Source of the DNA: Nemophila menziesii
Taxonomy: Eukaryota; Streptophyta; Magnoliopsida; Boraginales; Hydrophyllaceae
Direction of reading: 5' to 3'
NCBI GenBank assembly: GCA_029959085.1
Contig: JARWIR010000002.1
Coordinates: 63,170,154 to 63,234,153 of the forward strand
Length of the DNA stretch: 64,000 nt
The notes beneath the pieces are model-generated. The model was not told where the DNA came from, did no database searches, and was given only the letters and a program-made list of their open reading frames with translations. A program made the translations under genes and the position numbers. Positions within the stretch are counted from its first letter, which is position 1. Every line of letters begins with the position of its first letter. This document shows positions 24,480-36,575 of this stretch, in pieces.

Positions 24480-25572
24480 ATGATTACCAAATTGGTAATT
24501 TCTATGGTTTATATGAAATACACAGATTCTGGATTCCCTTCACACTCTTCCCATTCATGACTATTCACCTCGCAACACAGACAACCTGGTGCCTCTCGAA
24601 CTACATTTATTTCATTTTGATTCCTTGAAAAATTCTTTTCCATCTGGAGTGATACCTGCTTAATTTGATTCTCCATTGTGGAGAGTTTAGCGCTAACAAC
24701 AGATTATGTACCTAATCAGAGCGTGAATTTGGTATTTGTGATAGGAGCTCGCGATAGAGGGCAACTCCTTTCTGTTTCAATTATTCGCTCCATACCTTCT
24801 GCAACTTCTACGATATCCATGGACAAAAATCCTCCTATTGCAGTATTATTTACCCTCAATGTACTCTCTGCATCAATACCTTGATAGAACATCGCTGACT
24901 GTAAATCTAGGGTATAACCATTAAATGGACATCTTGATAATTTATGTTGAAACCTTGTCCATGCCTCTCGAACATTTTCATCATTCTCTTGGCAAAAACT
25001 TTCAAGCTCCACCTGATCTTTTAATGTTATGCTCTTAAAATAATAGCGATTAAAGAATGCAACTTGTAGCTCATCCCAAGTAGTATGTGTATATGGTGCT
25101 TGTTTTTCGAACCATTCACCAGCTCCTCTGGTCAAGAAAAACGGAAACATGAACTGATACATTTGTTCGCGTGTAATGCCTGAGTAACGTAGGCATAACA
25201 AATCTGCATAAATCTCTTAATCGCTCTTACCAGATCTTCTGTAGCTGCACCACTGTAGTGTCCATAGCTTGCGAACTGACTTAGCATACCCTGATATTTT
25301 CCTTAATTTCATGGTTTGCATCACTGGAGGGAGAATCCCTAATATTTGAACCTGAAAAGGTAATCCCAAACTTGGGAAGTCTTTTTCGCGACGTTGATTA
25401 TTAGGGGGAATCGCTCGGCTGGTATTACTGGTGGGAGAAATAGAATTTGTGGATTAAGAGTGTCCCCACTAAGTGGATCTTTGTTATCTCTAACTAGAGA
25501 CATGGCTTCCTTCTTCTCTTCTCTCAAATGTTCTCTATAAGATCTTATTATATCCTCGGGATTCGAGTACAT
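24480..25572 (-). pseudogene. gag: gypsy G3 gag, broken
   Basis: The minus-strand start is at 25572 (MYSNPEDIIRSY). The core retrotransposon Gag domain lies at 25201-24716: GITREQMYQFMFPFFLTRGA, WFEKQ, WDELQVAFFNRYY, ARTRFQ-like WTRFQHKLSRCPFNGY. A CCHC knuckle in the order CX2CX4HX4C (CLCCEVNSHEWEEC) reads at about 24590-24545. The region between the two open blocks (25338-25202) carries frame changes. Gag would build the particle shell and bind element RNA. The N-terminus differs from that of N1/N2 and of G5, so three Gag subtypes are present in the window. Confidence 0.82.
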
Positions 25573-25684
25573 ACACTGGAACCTAAAGAACCCGAAAGAG
25601 GCAAAAACAAAAAAAAAGCATAAACTGAAAAAAAAAGTACAAACTACTACACTAAAAACTTAACACAATAACAAACGAAGTAGA

Positions 25685-25702
25685 TCCCTGGCAGCGGTGC
25701 CA
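25685..25702 (-). promoter_or_regulatory. tRNA-Asp primer binding site of G3
   Basis: The minus strand reads TGGCACCGCTGCCAGGGA, a slightly mutated form of the site in N1, N2 and G5, six bases from the LTR end. It is complementary to the 3' end of plant tRNA-Asp apart from the changes, and would prime minus-strand DNA synthesis. Confidence 0.8.
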
Positions 25703-25708
25703 AAAACT

Positions 25709-27297
25709 TGGTGTTGGCTCGGATGTGATAAAATAACAATATAATTAGAAGAACTAACACCATAAACCACCATGAAAACTCACTGTAAGTATCATAGATC
25801 GTTTGCAACTTTAGTTGATAAGTGGAATCTGTTCACTGGGATTAAGCCTGTTTCTTAGAATCGTGTTTAGGAAAGAAAGCGTAGTAGAGATTAATTTCTA
25901 CAACTAAAAGATAAATAAAAGAGATAAATAATTGAGAGAATAATTATTAAACTACTAAAGCATATATATATATATATATATATTAGATAAATAAAATAGA
26001 GATTCGAAGTATAGCTTAGGTTTTCTAGTATGCACTTATCAATCTAAATCAATATTTCATTTATAAGGGTGATTAAAGGTCATAGAGAAGGTAGTAAGGA
26101 TTCTATATTCCTCCTAACCCCCTTCCAGGTGAACTTAGGTGGAAACTTAACAATTACCAAGGGATTTGGGTAAGGGGACCTTACGCAATGATCGGTGGTT
26201 ATTCTCAAACCTTGGTGACAATCTATTCAGGCTAGCCTGTCAAGATCACTACCACAAACTAGACGTTTATGTTATGTTTCAAAAGTTAAAAGCCCCTTCC
26301 GGGTGACCATCCAACTACTATTAATGGGGTAGTCTATACTCGTGCACTATCAAGAACTACAGTCAATACATCGACGCACATAAACCAGATATATGAAAAG
26401 ATAAGAAACTTAATCTATTTATAGGTTAATCCCAAATAACATAAAATAAAGAAATTAGAATTCAAAGATTATACATGTAAAAAACCCAAGCTATGGGAGG
26501 ATTAGGTCATGTTAGAAAGAAATAAACTAAAAGATAGATACATATTGTCAATTTGCTTCTCCCGATATTGCTACTTGATACTATGGACTTAGGTCATGTT
26601 AGAAAGAAATAAACTAAAAGATAGATACATATTGTCAACTTGCTTCTCCTGATGTTGCTACTTGATACTATGGACTAATAATTAAGAAAGGAAATGTTTA
26701 AAATGATAAGTATGTGTATTAAAGGTGTTAACTAGCCCTTTGTCGAAATATTGGAGTGCAAGGCAAGTTATTGGAGTCCTTTTCCAATTTCAAATTAGTT
26801 TCCTAAAAATATAGGAAAGTACAAACACTGCTTCAATGATTTGGCCATATTTTCTTCGTTACTTGGAAAAAATTAGTGTACGACCTATCAAAACGATCGA
26901 AATTCAAAGATATATTTGACGCTATAAAGAAACCTTCAAATTAGTAAATGATTTGCTGTATTTTTCAATACAATAGACGTCGTTATAGATTTGGCAGATT
27001 TATTTGACAGCTTTCCTTTTCCTATATCAACATTGTTTCCTGTTAACTCTATATTTCACCTTGGATCTTCTTTCCATAACTCCTTGACATTGATTTGACA
27101 TCTAATTATATTCCATATTACCTAAGATCGTCATATTACCTAAGATTTTCAAAATTAACACGCAAATTATACCAAATATGCACTAAAAGTAATACAAAAA
27201 TTATCTAATAATATGGAAAATCCCTTAACAATTAACGAAATACACTTAAAATCATGTCTCAAACCTAGATTAATATATCATAAATATAGAGACCTTA
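25709..27297 (-). repeat. 5' LTR of gypsy G3 (minus strand)
   Basis: The LTR ends (plus-strand coordinates) at 25709 beside the primer site. It begins at 27297 with the characteristic 46-bp inverted repeat (27252-27297; arms TAAGGTCTC and GAGACATGA on the minus strand, partly decayed). Its body shares the block cctaagctatatc/gcatactagaaaac with the other LTRs. It contains a TA microsatellite (25962-25983) and an 87-bp tandem duplication (26502-26675). Confidence 0.78.
26502..26675. repeat. 87-bp tandem duplication
   Basis: 26502-26588 is repeated head to tail as 26589-26675 with three mismatches. Both copies start ttaggtcatgttagaaag and end gatactatggac. The near identity means the duplication is much younger than the decayed LTR that carries it. 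Confidence 0.9.
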
Positions 27298-28661
27298 TTA
27301 ATATAACTTACTAGGAAGTATGTGATGGCTAGTTTGTGATATACACTTAATTAATTTATTTGTTTTATGAATCTTTAATCTATACTTTTACCCATTTAAG
27401 TTCAATGACAACGTCTTAAAAAGAATTACTTCCCCTGGAAGGTCAATGTCCTCATATGTCCATGATATACGTTGTCCCAGAGCCAGAGGTAGTTCACCCC
27501 CCTTTTCCAATCCTTACAGGTGGAGATAACTTAAGAACATGGACAATAAAGTCGTTGACACAAGACTCTGATGTAGAGAAAGAGTAGAGATATGTAGTCA
27601 TTATTTTATATTTATTCAATAACCTAATGTAATATATTAAAGTATCATTGTTTAGTAAAAAATTAATTTGCCTATTTTAATATAAGTTAGAGGTAGTCAT
27701 ATTTTGGGGCATGAAATAAACAACAACCACTCAACTACATATACAAAAGGTTACACATGACAAAAGAGCGATATTTGCCCTTCTAAAAATTTGTTTTAGC
27801 ATTTTTACTCACAAAACAATTGAATCCTTACTTCATAGCCCACCTCATTAAAATACTCATGATGTACCCTTGAAACGGACAATATCAAAGCCATAAACAT
27901 CTAGTAGATTACTAAATTGGCACTTCAAACTCGACGAGTATGAAATCATATTTGAAGCACAAACAATACTGAAAGTCTAATCTTCATTCGATATTTATTT
28001 AAGTATAAATCAACTATGTGTAGATCGAGACATCTGATCGAAACAATCGACCTCAAAACCCAATGGAAATAACATAACAAATTGAATAATCGAGGTAGAT
28101 CGGGCTAAAAGAAAAAAGGGGACATGAATCGATATCAAGAAACGCATTTATTTTCCATACGCTTTAACTTCAACAACATAAAAAACAAGTCCACTATAAA
28201 TCTCCGATGAACAAAATGAAGGCCTACATTAACCTCAAATCAGAAAGGGCAAATATATTCACAAATATTTTCCAGATCATCTAGAAGGCGTCCCAAAACT
28301 ACGAGGCATATAATCTGATCTTGATGTTATTAGGTAGTATGTAAGTGGACCATCGGATTATATACTAGGACCTATGAACAACCTATAGCCATTAACCTGA
28401 ACTAAGTTATCAACCTCTCCTTCTGGCATTGCGAAATTAATCTGGACTTGAATTATGGATTGTTGATTACATGTAGATTTAGCATAGTTGTGCATTATTT
28501 CTTGAGCATTACTACATGAGACTTTTTAGATACTATGCTCTAGGATCATTCATTATGTTTTGTTCTTAGTCCCCTCCGACTTCTTCTTCTTGTTTATTTG
28601 ACTACCCTACTGTTCTTTACTTTTATTGTATCGGGACGATACAACTTTGAGTTGGGGGTCT
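27298..28661 (+). mobile_element. internal remnant of a plus-strand Ty3/gypsy element (G4), with RNase H trace and polypurine tract
   Basis: From about 28330 this matches the 3' non-coding region of N1/N2, including ttgcgaaa/ttaatctg and tattgtatcgggacgatac. The polypurine tract ttgagttggggg (28647-28658) precedes the LTR at 28662. Further left, 27868-27978 encodes PLKRTISKP, SSRLLNWHFKLDEYE and IIFEAQTILK in one frame with a stop. This resembles the stretch linking gypsy reverse transcriptase to RNase H. 27298-27800 shows nothing I recognise. Confidence 0.6.
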
Positions 28662-30172
28662 TGATGTCTCCTCATTTTTTATAATTAAATCTATTTCTGA
28701 GACATCATTTTAGGCGTATTTATTAGTTTATAGGTCGATTTTATCTTGATTTAGTACACTTTCCTATTTTTGATCTTGAATTAATTAATTATTATTATTA
28801 GAGCATATTGGGTTTAATTATTTATTTAGTGTGAAGCTTTAGAGATATATGGTAATTAATTAGAGTCCAAATTGGTAAAGAGAGCTAAAGGAAAGAAGAT
28901 AAACATGGGAATTGAAGATAAGGAAGTAAAAGCTTAAAACATGGAAAAGGAAAAGCTGCCTTATTTCTGAATTTCTGCACCTATGACCACAAATCAGCTT
29001 ATATCTTAAAAACAGTGAGGAATCTGGAGAAACGGTCAAGATAAAAGTTGAAGATCTTTCCGAGACGATGAATTTGGTATACTCATACGCGTCAAACGGA
29101 TAATTATTGAAGCTTCTAGGACATAAGGAAAAACTGGGCTGATTGCATGTTTTTTGGGCTACGAATTTGAGTTGGGCTTGGAGCCCATAATTACCTTTTC
29201 CTTCAAGAAAACGTGTAGGTCAACCTATACACTATAAATACAGCCTCTTATCATTAGAAAATCATCCTTGGTGAAACCTTAAGCCAAGAGGAAGCTTACA
29301 ACACAAGAAAAGAAGTCTGGAAGGAGCCATTCATCAATAATGTCTTCTTCTACCTTTGAATTTGTAATTTCTTTCTTTTCTTCCATCAGTATGAACTAAA
29401 TTTATATTAGCTTGATTTTTTAGCATATATGTATGAACCCTAGTTTTTTATTGACATCTATCTAATTTGGGAATTCTATGTTTTAAATTGAATTATTGTT
29501 TTTATTCTCTGTTTATGTGTTTGGAATTATATTATGTGTTCTTGTGGAAGCGCGCCCATATAGAATTACCATCTAGTAGTTAGGTCACCATTGACAATAG
29601 TGTTTAATTACATGTTTAGCACATAACGTCTAGTATTCTGTTTAGATCTGACAAATCAACCTAACTAGATAATCACCATGGTTTAGTGTATTGCTATTTA
29701 CCAATTGCAGAAACAGTTTGCTTAGGACTCCTTATTGACACATGTAAACCCTATTTAAAACTACCTAGCGCAATTGGAACCGATTATTGAAATACTACAT
29801 AATTCACCCTTACATGTTTAGAACGGAAAAACTAGTGGGGATTACATGCTATTGACTCAAGCTATATTCTCATACTACTTCTTCTCTTGCATTTAAATTT
29901 ATGTCTTTACTTTCTTCGTTTAATTTAGTTTAATTGAAAACCAAATAAATATCTATTTGTCTCTACTTTTCTGCATTTTATTTGTTCTAGCTTTTAATAT
30001 TTGCACTTGATTATTGCATAAGATTCTCCTACCCTTTGTAGTCTCTGCGGAATGAATCTTACTTAATCATTAAAACTTGCATACGACCTGTATACTTGCA
30101 TAACCGTGCCATATTAGGGTGTTTATTTGCATTTAAATATTATATCTTTTTATCACACCCTAGGACACACCA
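28662..30172 (+). repeat. 3' LTR of gypsy G4
   Basis: 1511 bp. It begins TGATGTCTCC after the polypurine tract, with the 46-bp inverted repeat at 28662-28707 (arms TGATGTCTC and GAGACATCA). TATA box tataaata at 29233-29240. It ends cctaggacacacca at 30172 and cuts into the minus-strand Gag of G5, so it inserted into or recombined with that element. It is similar in layout to the N1/N2 LTRs but clearly diverged. Confidence 0.85.
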
Positions 30173-30661
30173 CACGGAAAATCTGAATGTAGCAAAATAC
30201 ATTTGCTCTTTTGTCACTCCTTGAGTGATGTACGAATCGCAGATTTGCATAAATTTTTGTACTACGCGAATAGGATCCTCTCCGGGCTTGCCACGAAGAT
30301 TTCCGAAATTCTGAAATTGAGCAAACATACCCCAATCTGGACGGAATCTCGGAACATCAATATTGGCTGGGCCAATCCCAAGAGGATGAGCAAGGAATGG
30401 TTCTTGTGCTGGACCATTAATGAACCATGGATCAGCTACTTGGGCTTGAACTGGAGGATTAGGAGGATTAAGAGGTGGGACTAGGCCGTTTTGACCATTT
30501 TTATCAATTAGAGGGTCAGCCATCTCTCTAGCTAATCTCTCTTCTAACTCTTGTGCTTCTTTTTCTTCTCTCCTTTTCTTGTTAGCAATTCTAACTAATG
30601 ATTCAGGATTATCAAGGATCGGAGGTAATGTCTCTAGATCCTTAAATAGCTTCCTTCGCAT
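30173..30661 (-). pseudogene. gag: gypsy G5 gag, N-terminal part, truncated by G4
   Basis: ATG at 30661 (MRRKLFKDLETLPPILDN). A charged helical stretch rich in Lys and Glu (about residues 25-50) leads to a Pro-rich linker and the Gag core start: PRFRPDWGMFAQFQNFGN, IRVVQKFMQICDSYITQG, VTKEQMY. The frame is open to the junction at about 30173, after which codons come from the G4 LTR. It would be a particle protein if complete. Unlike the other gag copies here, it has no internal stop in the surviving 163 residues. Confidence 0.82.
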
Positions 30662-30764
30662 ACACCAAACCTAAAAACCTAAAAAATATGAACAAACAAA
30701 GCCTAAAACTGAAAATAAAAATGCAACTAACACTAAAGGATAAACACCGGGGTCACACGCTACC

Positions 30765-30783
30765 GTCCCCGGCAGCGGCGCCA
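30765..30783 (-). promoter_or_regulatory. tRNA-Asp primer binding site of G5
   Basis: The minus strand reads TGGCGCCGCTGCCGGGGAC, the Athila/Tat-type site complementary to the tRNA-Asp 3' end. It is separated from the LTR end at 30790 by a few T residues. Confidence 0.88.
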
Positions 30784-30789
30784 AAAAAT

Positions 30790-32374
30790 TGGGGGTCCTT
30801 TGTGTGTTCTAAAATAAAATGCAAATAAGGATAAGAGAACCACAACTGCAAGTGTACAGTTGTCTCAAGTAATATATGTGATAAACAGATTCGTTCTCTG
30901 GGACGGATTGGTTGACTCTAATGCTTATCGAATAGTTGTTAATTCCACGTAAAAGCAAGTAAACGATTTTGAGAATGTTTGTTTTGGTTTTCTATAACTA
31001 AGACAATGAATTAAAATACTAAATTAATGCAAATATTAAACTAGACGCGAGAAAATAAAGTAGTTTACGCAAGGTATGAAAGGCAGTACTTGAGAGACGC
31101 AAGGATTTCACCTAATTATCATTCATTTCATGTAATGTTTAAGGGACAAATCGGTAAATATATAATGGTCGGGATTCAGAATTCTCCTTACCCCCGTCAG
31201 GGTGGACTAAGGAGCTACTCTTAGGTGCTACAAACCCCGTCAGGGTGATTATAGTCCACCTTCAAGTGATTAAGTCTATTTATACCCAATTGGCCATAGG
31301 ATTAATTAAACTCGTCAAAGTCTATAATTTATATCCTACATTCATTAATTGGTTCCGTATCTAAACCCCCCGTCAAGGTGATCCATACGCCACTATATGA
31401 AATAGCCTAGATACTAATCCTATGATTGGTTAATTACGTCAATAATAGTAAATAAAATCAAACTAATGAAAAATACAATTTACCCAATTTGATTTCAATT
31501 ATAATAATCCCAAATCCAAACAAAAGAAACAAAATCAAATTGGGATTAACCCATTATGCGTTCTCAAGCACTGTTTAAGTTTAGCTCATACTGATACGAA
31601 ATACAAAAACTAAAGAAATAAATAAGTTCATCATGTTTTACAGAATAAAATAGAAGATTCTAATTACGGAGTTGAATTGGCTGAGAATTGTAGATATAGA
31701 CAGTCTCCAGCTCTAGGCTTCTTCTCTTCCTTGCTCTAACTTCCTCTCTGGTGTTTTTACTCTTAAGCGTATGAACTGTGTATGAATGGTGTGTAAAAAT
31801 AAGAGTCTAAAGCCTATTTATAATGTAAAATTCGGACTAGGACTTTTCTTAAGGATTAAATGAAAATTAGAAAAGACCAAGTCCATTAATTAAGCCCAAA
31901 TCCCGTAACTGCTGCACCACCTTCACTAAATCAGCTCTAATCGTTTTGTTTCAACTCGGATTGACCCCATTCTAGTTGATAAATTTCCGTAACTCAATGG
32001 GGAACAAATTCTCTTCACAAGCCAGAGGCTAAATCCACTCTTAAATGGCTCGAAATCAGCAATCTTTATTACTTTCCAGATTTGCAGCTTGAAATTATCA
32101 ATTCTTTCGGGATATTTCTTCTTCCTTTGACTTCATTACACGATCTTTGACTTTATTTTTGGATTCCTCTCCTAGCTAGTATTCAAAACCTACAACTTTT
32201 AACTCAAAACAAACCATATTACGCGCAAAAGTTTAATAAATAAAAAATACTAGAATTAAAAGAGAAAAATCGATTTATTGCATATTAACACCAAAAGTCT
32301 ATCTAAATAGTCGAATAAACACCAAAAATGATGTCTCCCAAGGGCATAAAATTAGAACATTTAGGGAGACATCT
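30790..32374 (-). repeat. 5' LTR of gypsy G5 (minus strand)
   Basis: 1585 bp. On the minus strand it starts (A)GATGTCTCCC with the 46-bp inverted repeat (32329-32374) and ends CACACAAAGGACCCCCA. The same ends occur in the solo LTR at 51786-53535. A GC-rich motif ccccgtca(g/a)ggtg occurs three times (about 31192, 31236 and 31369) within otherwise AT-rich sequence. TATA-like tttataaat lies near 31815 on the minus strand. Confidence 0.82.
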
Positions 32375-33755
32375 ATAAGTCAGGAGGAGGTTAATTGCCT
32401 CATATACCCAATAACTGAGGATGAAATCAAAGCTACTTTATGGTCTATTGATAGTAACAAGAGTCCGGGTCCTGATGGGTTTTCCTCAGGGTTTTTCAAA
32501 CTGTGTTGGGACATTATAAAAGAAGATATATGTTTAGAAATAAAGAGCTCTTTTGATGATTGCCAGATTCTCAAAGGAATTAACTCAGCCAACATCTCTC
32601 TGGTTCCTAAAGTAATAAACCCGAGCTATACAAAAGATTTTCGACCTATAGCCTGTTGCAATATTCTTTACAAAATCATATCCAAGATCATAGCCAATAG
32701 GCTTAAAAATACTCTCCAAGGTATTATCTCGCTTAATCAATCTTCCTTTGTCCCAAGTAGATTAATTGGAGAATATATTTTAATTGCGCAAGATATTGTT
32801 AGAGGCTACTCAAGAATGAACATTTCATAGACATGTACTTTAAAGCTAGACGTTATGAAAGCTTATGATTCTGTTGATTGGGACTTTATATTGAAGACAA
32901 TGGAAGCTCTAGGATACCCTAGTAAATTCATAAGCTGGGTATCCATGTGCCTCACAAGTACTTCATATTCTATAATTATTAATGGTGCACCTCAGGGATA
33001 TTTTAAAGGGGAGAGAGGGCTTAGACAAGGGGACCCACTCTCTCCTTACCTATTAGTAATAGGAATGGAGGTTTTATCCTAGATTTTTAAACACTTGGGT
33101 CAGAAAAAAGATTTTAGTTGGCACCCAAAATGTGGAAAACTGAAGATCAACAACCTTATATTTGCTGATGATCTCCTAGTTTTCTTTAAACCCACTAAAG
33201 AATTAGTTGTCTTGGTAAAAAAGGGACTCAACCTGTTCTTTAATCTCTCAGGACTGAAGATCAGTGATAGTAAAAGTAATATATTTTATGAAGGTGTGTC
33301 TGACATAATTAAAAAGGATATAAATCATATCTTAAATATACCAGAAGATGTACTCCCTATGAAATACTTGGGCCTTCCTCTTATTACAGGAAGACTTAGC
33401 TTACAAGATTGTAAACCTCTAGTGGAAAAAATGGTTAAGAAAATTGAACAATGGATCTCTAAACACCTATCTTATGCTGGGAGAGTTCAATTGATAAAGA
33501 CAGTTGTAGGTGGTATTGCAAGTCATTGGTGTAGTGTATTTACTTTCCCCAATAAGATAATTAAAACCCTTCAAAGTAAAGTTATGGCTTTCCTCTGGAG
33601 TGGAAAAATCAAGTATGAAGGTGTGGCTAAAGTCTCTTGGAGTTCTGTATGTAAACCTGTTGAGGAGGGTGGTTTAGGTATAAGGGATTTGAGTGTTCAA
33701 AATAAGGTGTGGGCTTTCAAGCTTCTTTGGGGTTGTTGCCTTCCTAAAGAAACAC
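32375..33755 (+). pseudogene. L1-type LINE ORF2, 5'-truncated, first part (split by N1)
   Basis: This codes for the reverse transcriptase of a non-LTR retrotransposon. Motifs in order: SPGPDGF (about 32464), FRPIACCNILYKIISKIIAN (about 32640), SFVPSR, LKLDVMKAYDSVDWDF (about 32842), GLRQGDPLSPYL (about 33018), FADDLLVF (about 33160), YAGRVQLIKTV (about 33473), FLWSGK and GGLGIRD (about 33670). Stops at about 32828 and 33079 inactivate it. The N-terminal endonuclease is missing, because the sequence starts where the LTR of G5 ends. The frame runs straight into the N1 insertion at 33751-33755 (AACAC) and resumes at 55138. Confidence 0.9.
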
Positions 33756-35298
33756 TGATGTCTCCTCATTTGTGATAGATTTATGTTAATATGAGACATC
33801 ATTTTTAGTGATTTAGAAGTCATAATAGTCGATTTTCTTGAGAAATAGTGCACTTTCCTATTTTGAGTCTTGATTTAGTGAATTAATATTTTTAGAGCAT
33901 ATTGGGTTTAATTGTTTAATTGTTTATTTAGTGTGAAACTTTAAAGATAATTATGGAGATTAATTAGAGTCCAAGTCAAAGACTACAAGATATGGAAAGA
34001 GATTAGCATGGTAATTGGAGATAAGGAAACAAAAGCTAAAAATATGGAAAAGGAAAAGCTGCCTAAATCTGAATTTCTACAGCTACGCCTAAATACGTGG
34101 TGATAACTCCAAAAGGAAGCCGATTTTGGTAAATTCCTTTCATAAGGACGTAGATAATTCGCTGAGGATTCTTTTGGTATATTGTGGAGCAAAAACCGAC
34201 CAATAACAAAAAAGATATGCTCAAAACATGTCAGCAGAATTTATCTTTATTTCCATACGAATTTGAGTTGGGCTTGGAGTCCACTACTTTGCTTCTCCCT
34301 CAAGAAAACGAATTAGGTCTTCTAAACACCTATAAATACACCCTTATATCACTTGTAAAATCATCCTTGTCTCATAGTAATTAGTTCTTAAGGTTTTATT
34401 CTTCCAGTTTATTGTAAAGAGCAAGATGATGTCTTTTGTAATTTCTTTTAGTTTATTTCCATCAGGTATGAACTAAACCTCCCATAGCTTGGGTTTTGCA
34501 TCATGTATAAACTATGAATTCTAATTCTTCTATCTAAGTTTCTTTGAGAACTATATGTTTTAAATTGATATTAGCTGCTTACTCTTATATCTGTTTATGT
34601 GTTTTGATTTAATGACTGTTTTCCTTGCGGTGCGCAACGTTTAGGATTACCTTAATAGTAGTTAGATGATCACCTTAGATGGGTGTCTAATTATTGAAAC
34701 ACCACATAACGTCTAGTGTCGATATTAGTCCTGACAAAACTGATTCTAACTAGATAGTCATTAGGGTATGATTTAATCACTATATCACCAATTGAATGAA
34801 TTGTTTGCTTAGGGCCTTAGTAGTGTTTGATAACCCTATTTAAAACAGCTTCTTGGTTGTGTCGTAGCCCCCTTCGTCGCTCTCAAGGTCTAAGGAATGG
34901 GAATTTAGAATCCTGACTTAGTATACAAGAGCTAATATTCTCCCTTATTAACTAGATCTAATAGAACGAATTAGAAGGATTAGTGCATACTAGCAAAACC
35001 TAAGCTATATCTCTCATCTCATATTCTTAGTATTTTAATTTATTGTCTTTATTTTCTTAGTTTAATCATTAATTACGAATATCTATTTCTTTTATTTTCT
35101 GTCTTTAATTATTTACTTTTACTCGATATTTCTACCCACGTGATTAACACACTTAAGTCCCTGAGAACGAACTCAACTTATCAACTAAAACTTGCATACG
35201 TCCTGTAATATTTGCAGTACTGTGCCTGTCTAGGGTGAGAGTGCGTAGTTTTCTAGACTTTATTTTATCTTATTTTTATCACACCCTAGGCGACACCA
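33756..35298 (+). repeat. 5' LTR of N1
   Basis: 1543 bp, TGATGTCTCC to GGCGACACCA. The 46-bp inverted repeat is at 33756-33801. TATA box at 34331-34338 (tataaata), followed by the likely transcript start. It differs from the 3' LTR (53598-55132) by scattered substitutions and a short duplication of ttgtttaa near 33915. Confidence 0.94.
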
Positions 35299-35304
35299 AG
35301 TTTT

Positions 35305-35322
35305 TGGCGCCGCTGCCGGGGA
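35305..35322 (+). promoter_or_regulatory. tRNA-Asp primer binding site of N1
   Basis: TGGCGCCGCTGCCGGGGA, six bases after the LTR. It matches the tRNA-Asp 3' end as in Athila/Tat elements and would prime minus-strand synthesis if a polymerase were supplied. Confidence 0.9.
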
Positions 35323-35454
35323 CTTGTGTCTCGTTAGCGTGTGGGTTATCTATTTAGAAGATTAGTTTTTAATTAATTTTTATTTTTCAGTTTTTAGTTT
35401 TTATTTTTCCAGATTTACGCTTGTGGTTTGCTTTAGTCTTTTTCAGGTTTCACA

Positions 35455-36575
35455 GTGTTTAATTCTTGGCCTCCGTTACCGGAGCCTGAGAGGAGCTTCA
35501 GATCTGATAATAAACGTGTTCGTGAGGAAAGATCCCTGAGAAGAATAATGGCAGCCCACCAAGATCCACCACTTGATGATCAACTTGGAGTAAATCCAAG
35601 AGGTCCACCACCACCACCACCACCTGGTGGTGGAAAACACGGTGTACAACAATCACTAAGATGAGGTAATGGGCAGACTAACGTTAATAATCAACAGAAT
35701 CGAGTACAGCAAGACCTCCCTTGTCTTCATGTACCGTTCCATGTTCAACCAATCGCTTACCGTCCTCCAGAGATCCAGAATATCAAATTTAGACCCGATC
35801 CAGGTATGCTTAGTCAATTTCAAAGTTTTGGACTCTACAGTGGTACAGCAATTCAAGATCTGGTAAGATCGATTCAGAAGTTCATGCAGATTTGTGATGC
35901 CTATATTACTCCTGGCATTACACGCGAGCAACTCTGTTGTCATATGTTTTCGTTCTTCTTGACCGGTAGAGCTAGTGAATGGCTAGAAAGACAACCACCT
36001 GGAACAATTCATTCTTGGACAGAACTTCAAGCCGCGTTCTTTAACCGTTTTTACCCGAAGAGCATGTGACTCAAAGATCAAACCGAGCTTGCAAGATTTT
36101 GTCAAGAAGATGGAGAAACAGTAGGAGAGTCATGGACAAGGTTTCAACATAAATTAGCTAGATGTCCGCTCCATGGTTATACCCCTGCTCTACAACTTGC
36201 TATATTCTATGAAGGTCTTAATGATAAAGGTAGAGAGAAGGTAGATAACATTGGAAAGGGTAATTTTATGTCCATGAATCATAATGAAGCATCGATGTCT
36301 TGGAAAATATTATTGAACAAGAAAGGAGTTGGCCTTCAACGCGAGCTCCTATTGCAAAGACCCGAGGAACGCTTCGTTTAGATGCAGAAAATGCGAACTC
36401 AGCTCAAATATCTGCATTAGAAAATCAAATCAAAGAGCTGAAGTTAGAGATGCAAAAGAATTTAGCCGCAGCAAATGTAGTACAAGAAGCACAAGGTTGT
36501 CAACAATGTGGGGTTAATAATCATACATGGGAAGAGTGCGAAACAAATCCACAATCAGTGTACTTCATATCCAAC
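35455..36575 (+). pseudogene. gag: N1 gag, 5' part, broken and split by N2
   Basis: ATG at 35455 (MFNSWPPLPEPE). A Pro-rich N-terminal region with a PPPPPPP run is followed by the Gag core: MLSQFQSFGLYSG, IQKFMQICDAYITPGITREQ, FFLTGRASEWLERQ, SWTELQAAFFNRFYPKS. A coiled-coil-like segment (SALENQIKELKLEMQKN) and a CCHC knuckle CQQCGVNNHTWEEC (about 36500-36540) end the part. Stops occur at 35662 and 36067, the latter probably CGA to TGA. At 36571-36575 (CCAAC) the gene is split by N2 and continues in frame at 46420, with only a CAA to TAA-type stop shortly after. RT and integrase never follow. Confidence 0.9.

Larger units (their letters stand above)
23540..27297 (-). mobile_element. Athila-like Ty3/gypsy element G3, minus strand, internally deleted and 3'-truncated
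   Basis: Read on the minus strand: LTR 27297-25709, primer site, Gag (25572 to about 24480), Gag C-terminal segment (24113-23919), then a non-coding block (about 23870-23540). That block is the reverse complement of the 3' non-coding region of N2 at about 43850-44100. Protease, the second ORF and the 3' LTR are missing. Relationship to N1/N2 is clear in Gag and the non-coding block, but Gag and LTR are well diverged, so it is an older or separate subfamily. Confidence 0.83.
30173..32374 (-). mobile_element. Athila-like gypsy element G5, minus strand, 5' LTR and gag only
   Basis: Minus strand order: LTR (32374-30790), tRNA-Asp primer site, leader, start of gag, abruptly ended at 30173 by the LTR of G4. 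Nothing downstream of this Gag is found on the other side of G4, so the rest was lost. Its LTR is of the same subfamily as the solo LTR at 51786-53535. Confidence 0.83.

Noticed and set aside
24252..24884. Plus-strand open frames at 24252-24473 and 24678-24884
   Set aside because: They are antisense to G3 gag, whose Gag motifs and zinc knuckle are clear on the minus strand.
33983..34384. Small open frames in the N1 LTR, repeated at 53817-54218
   Set aside because: Present because both LTRs are copies. N2 LTRs do not keep them, and no protein family is visible.
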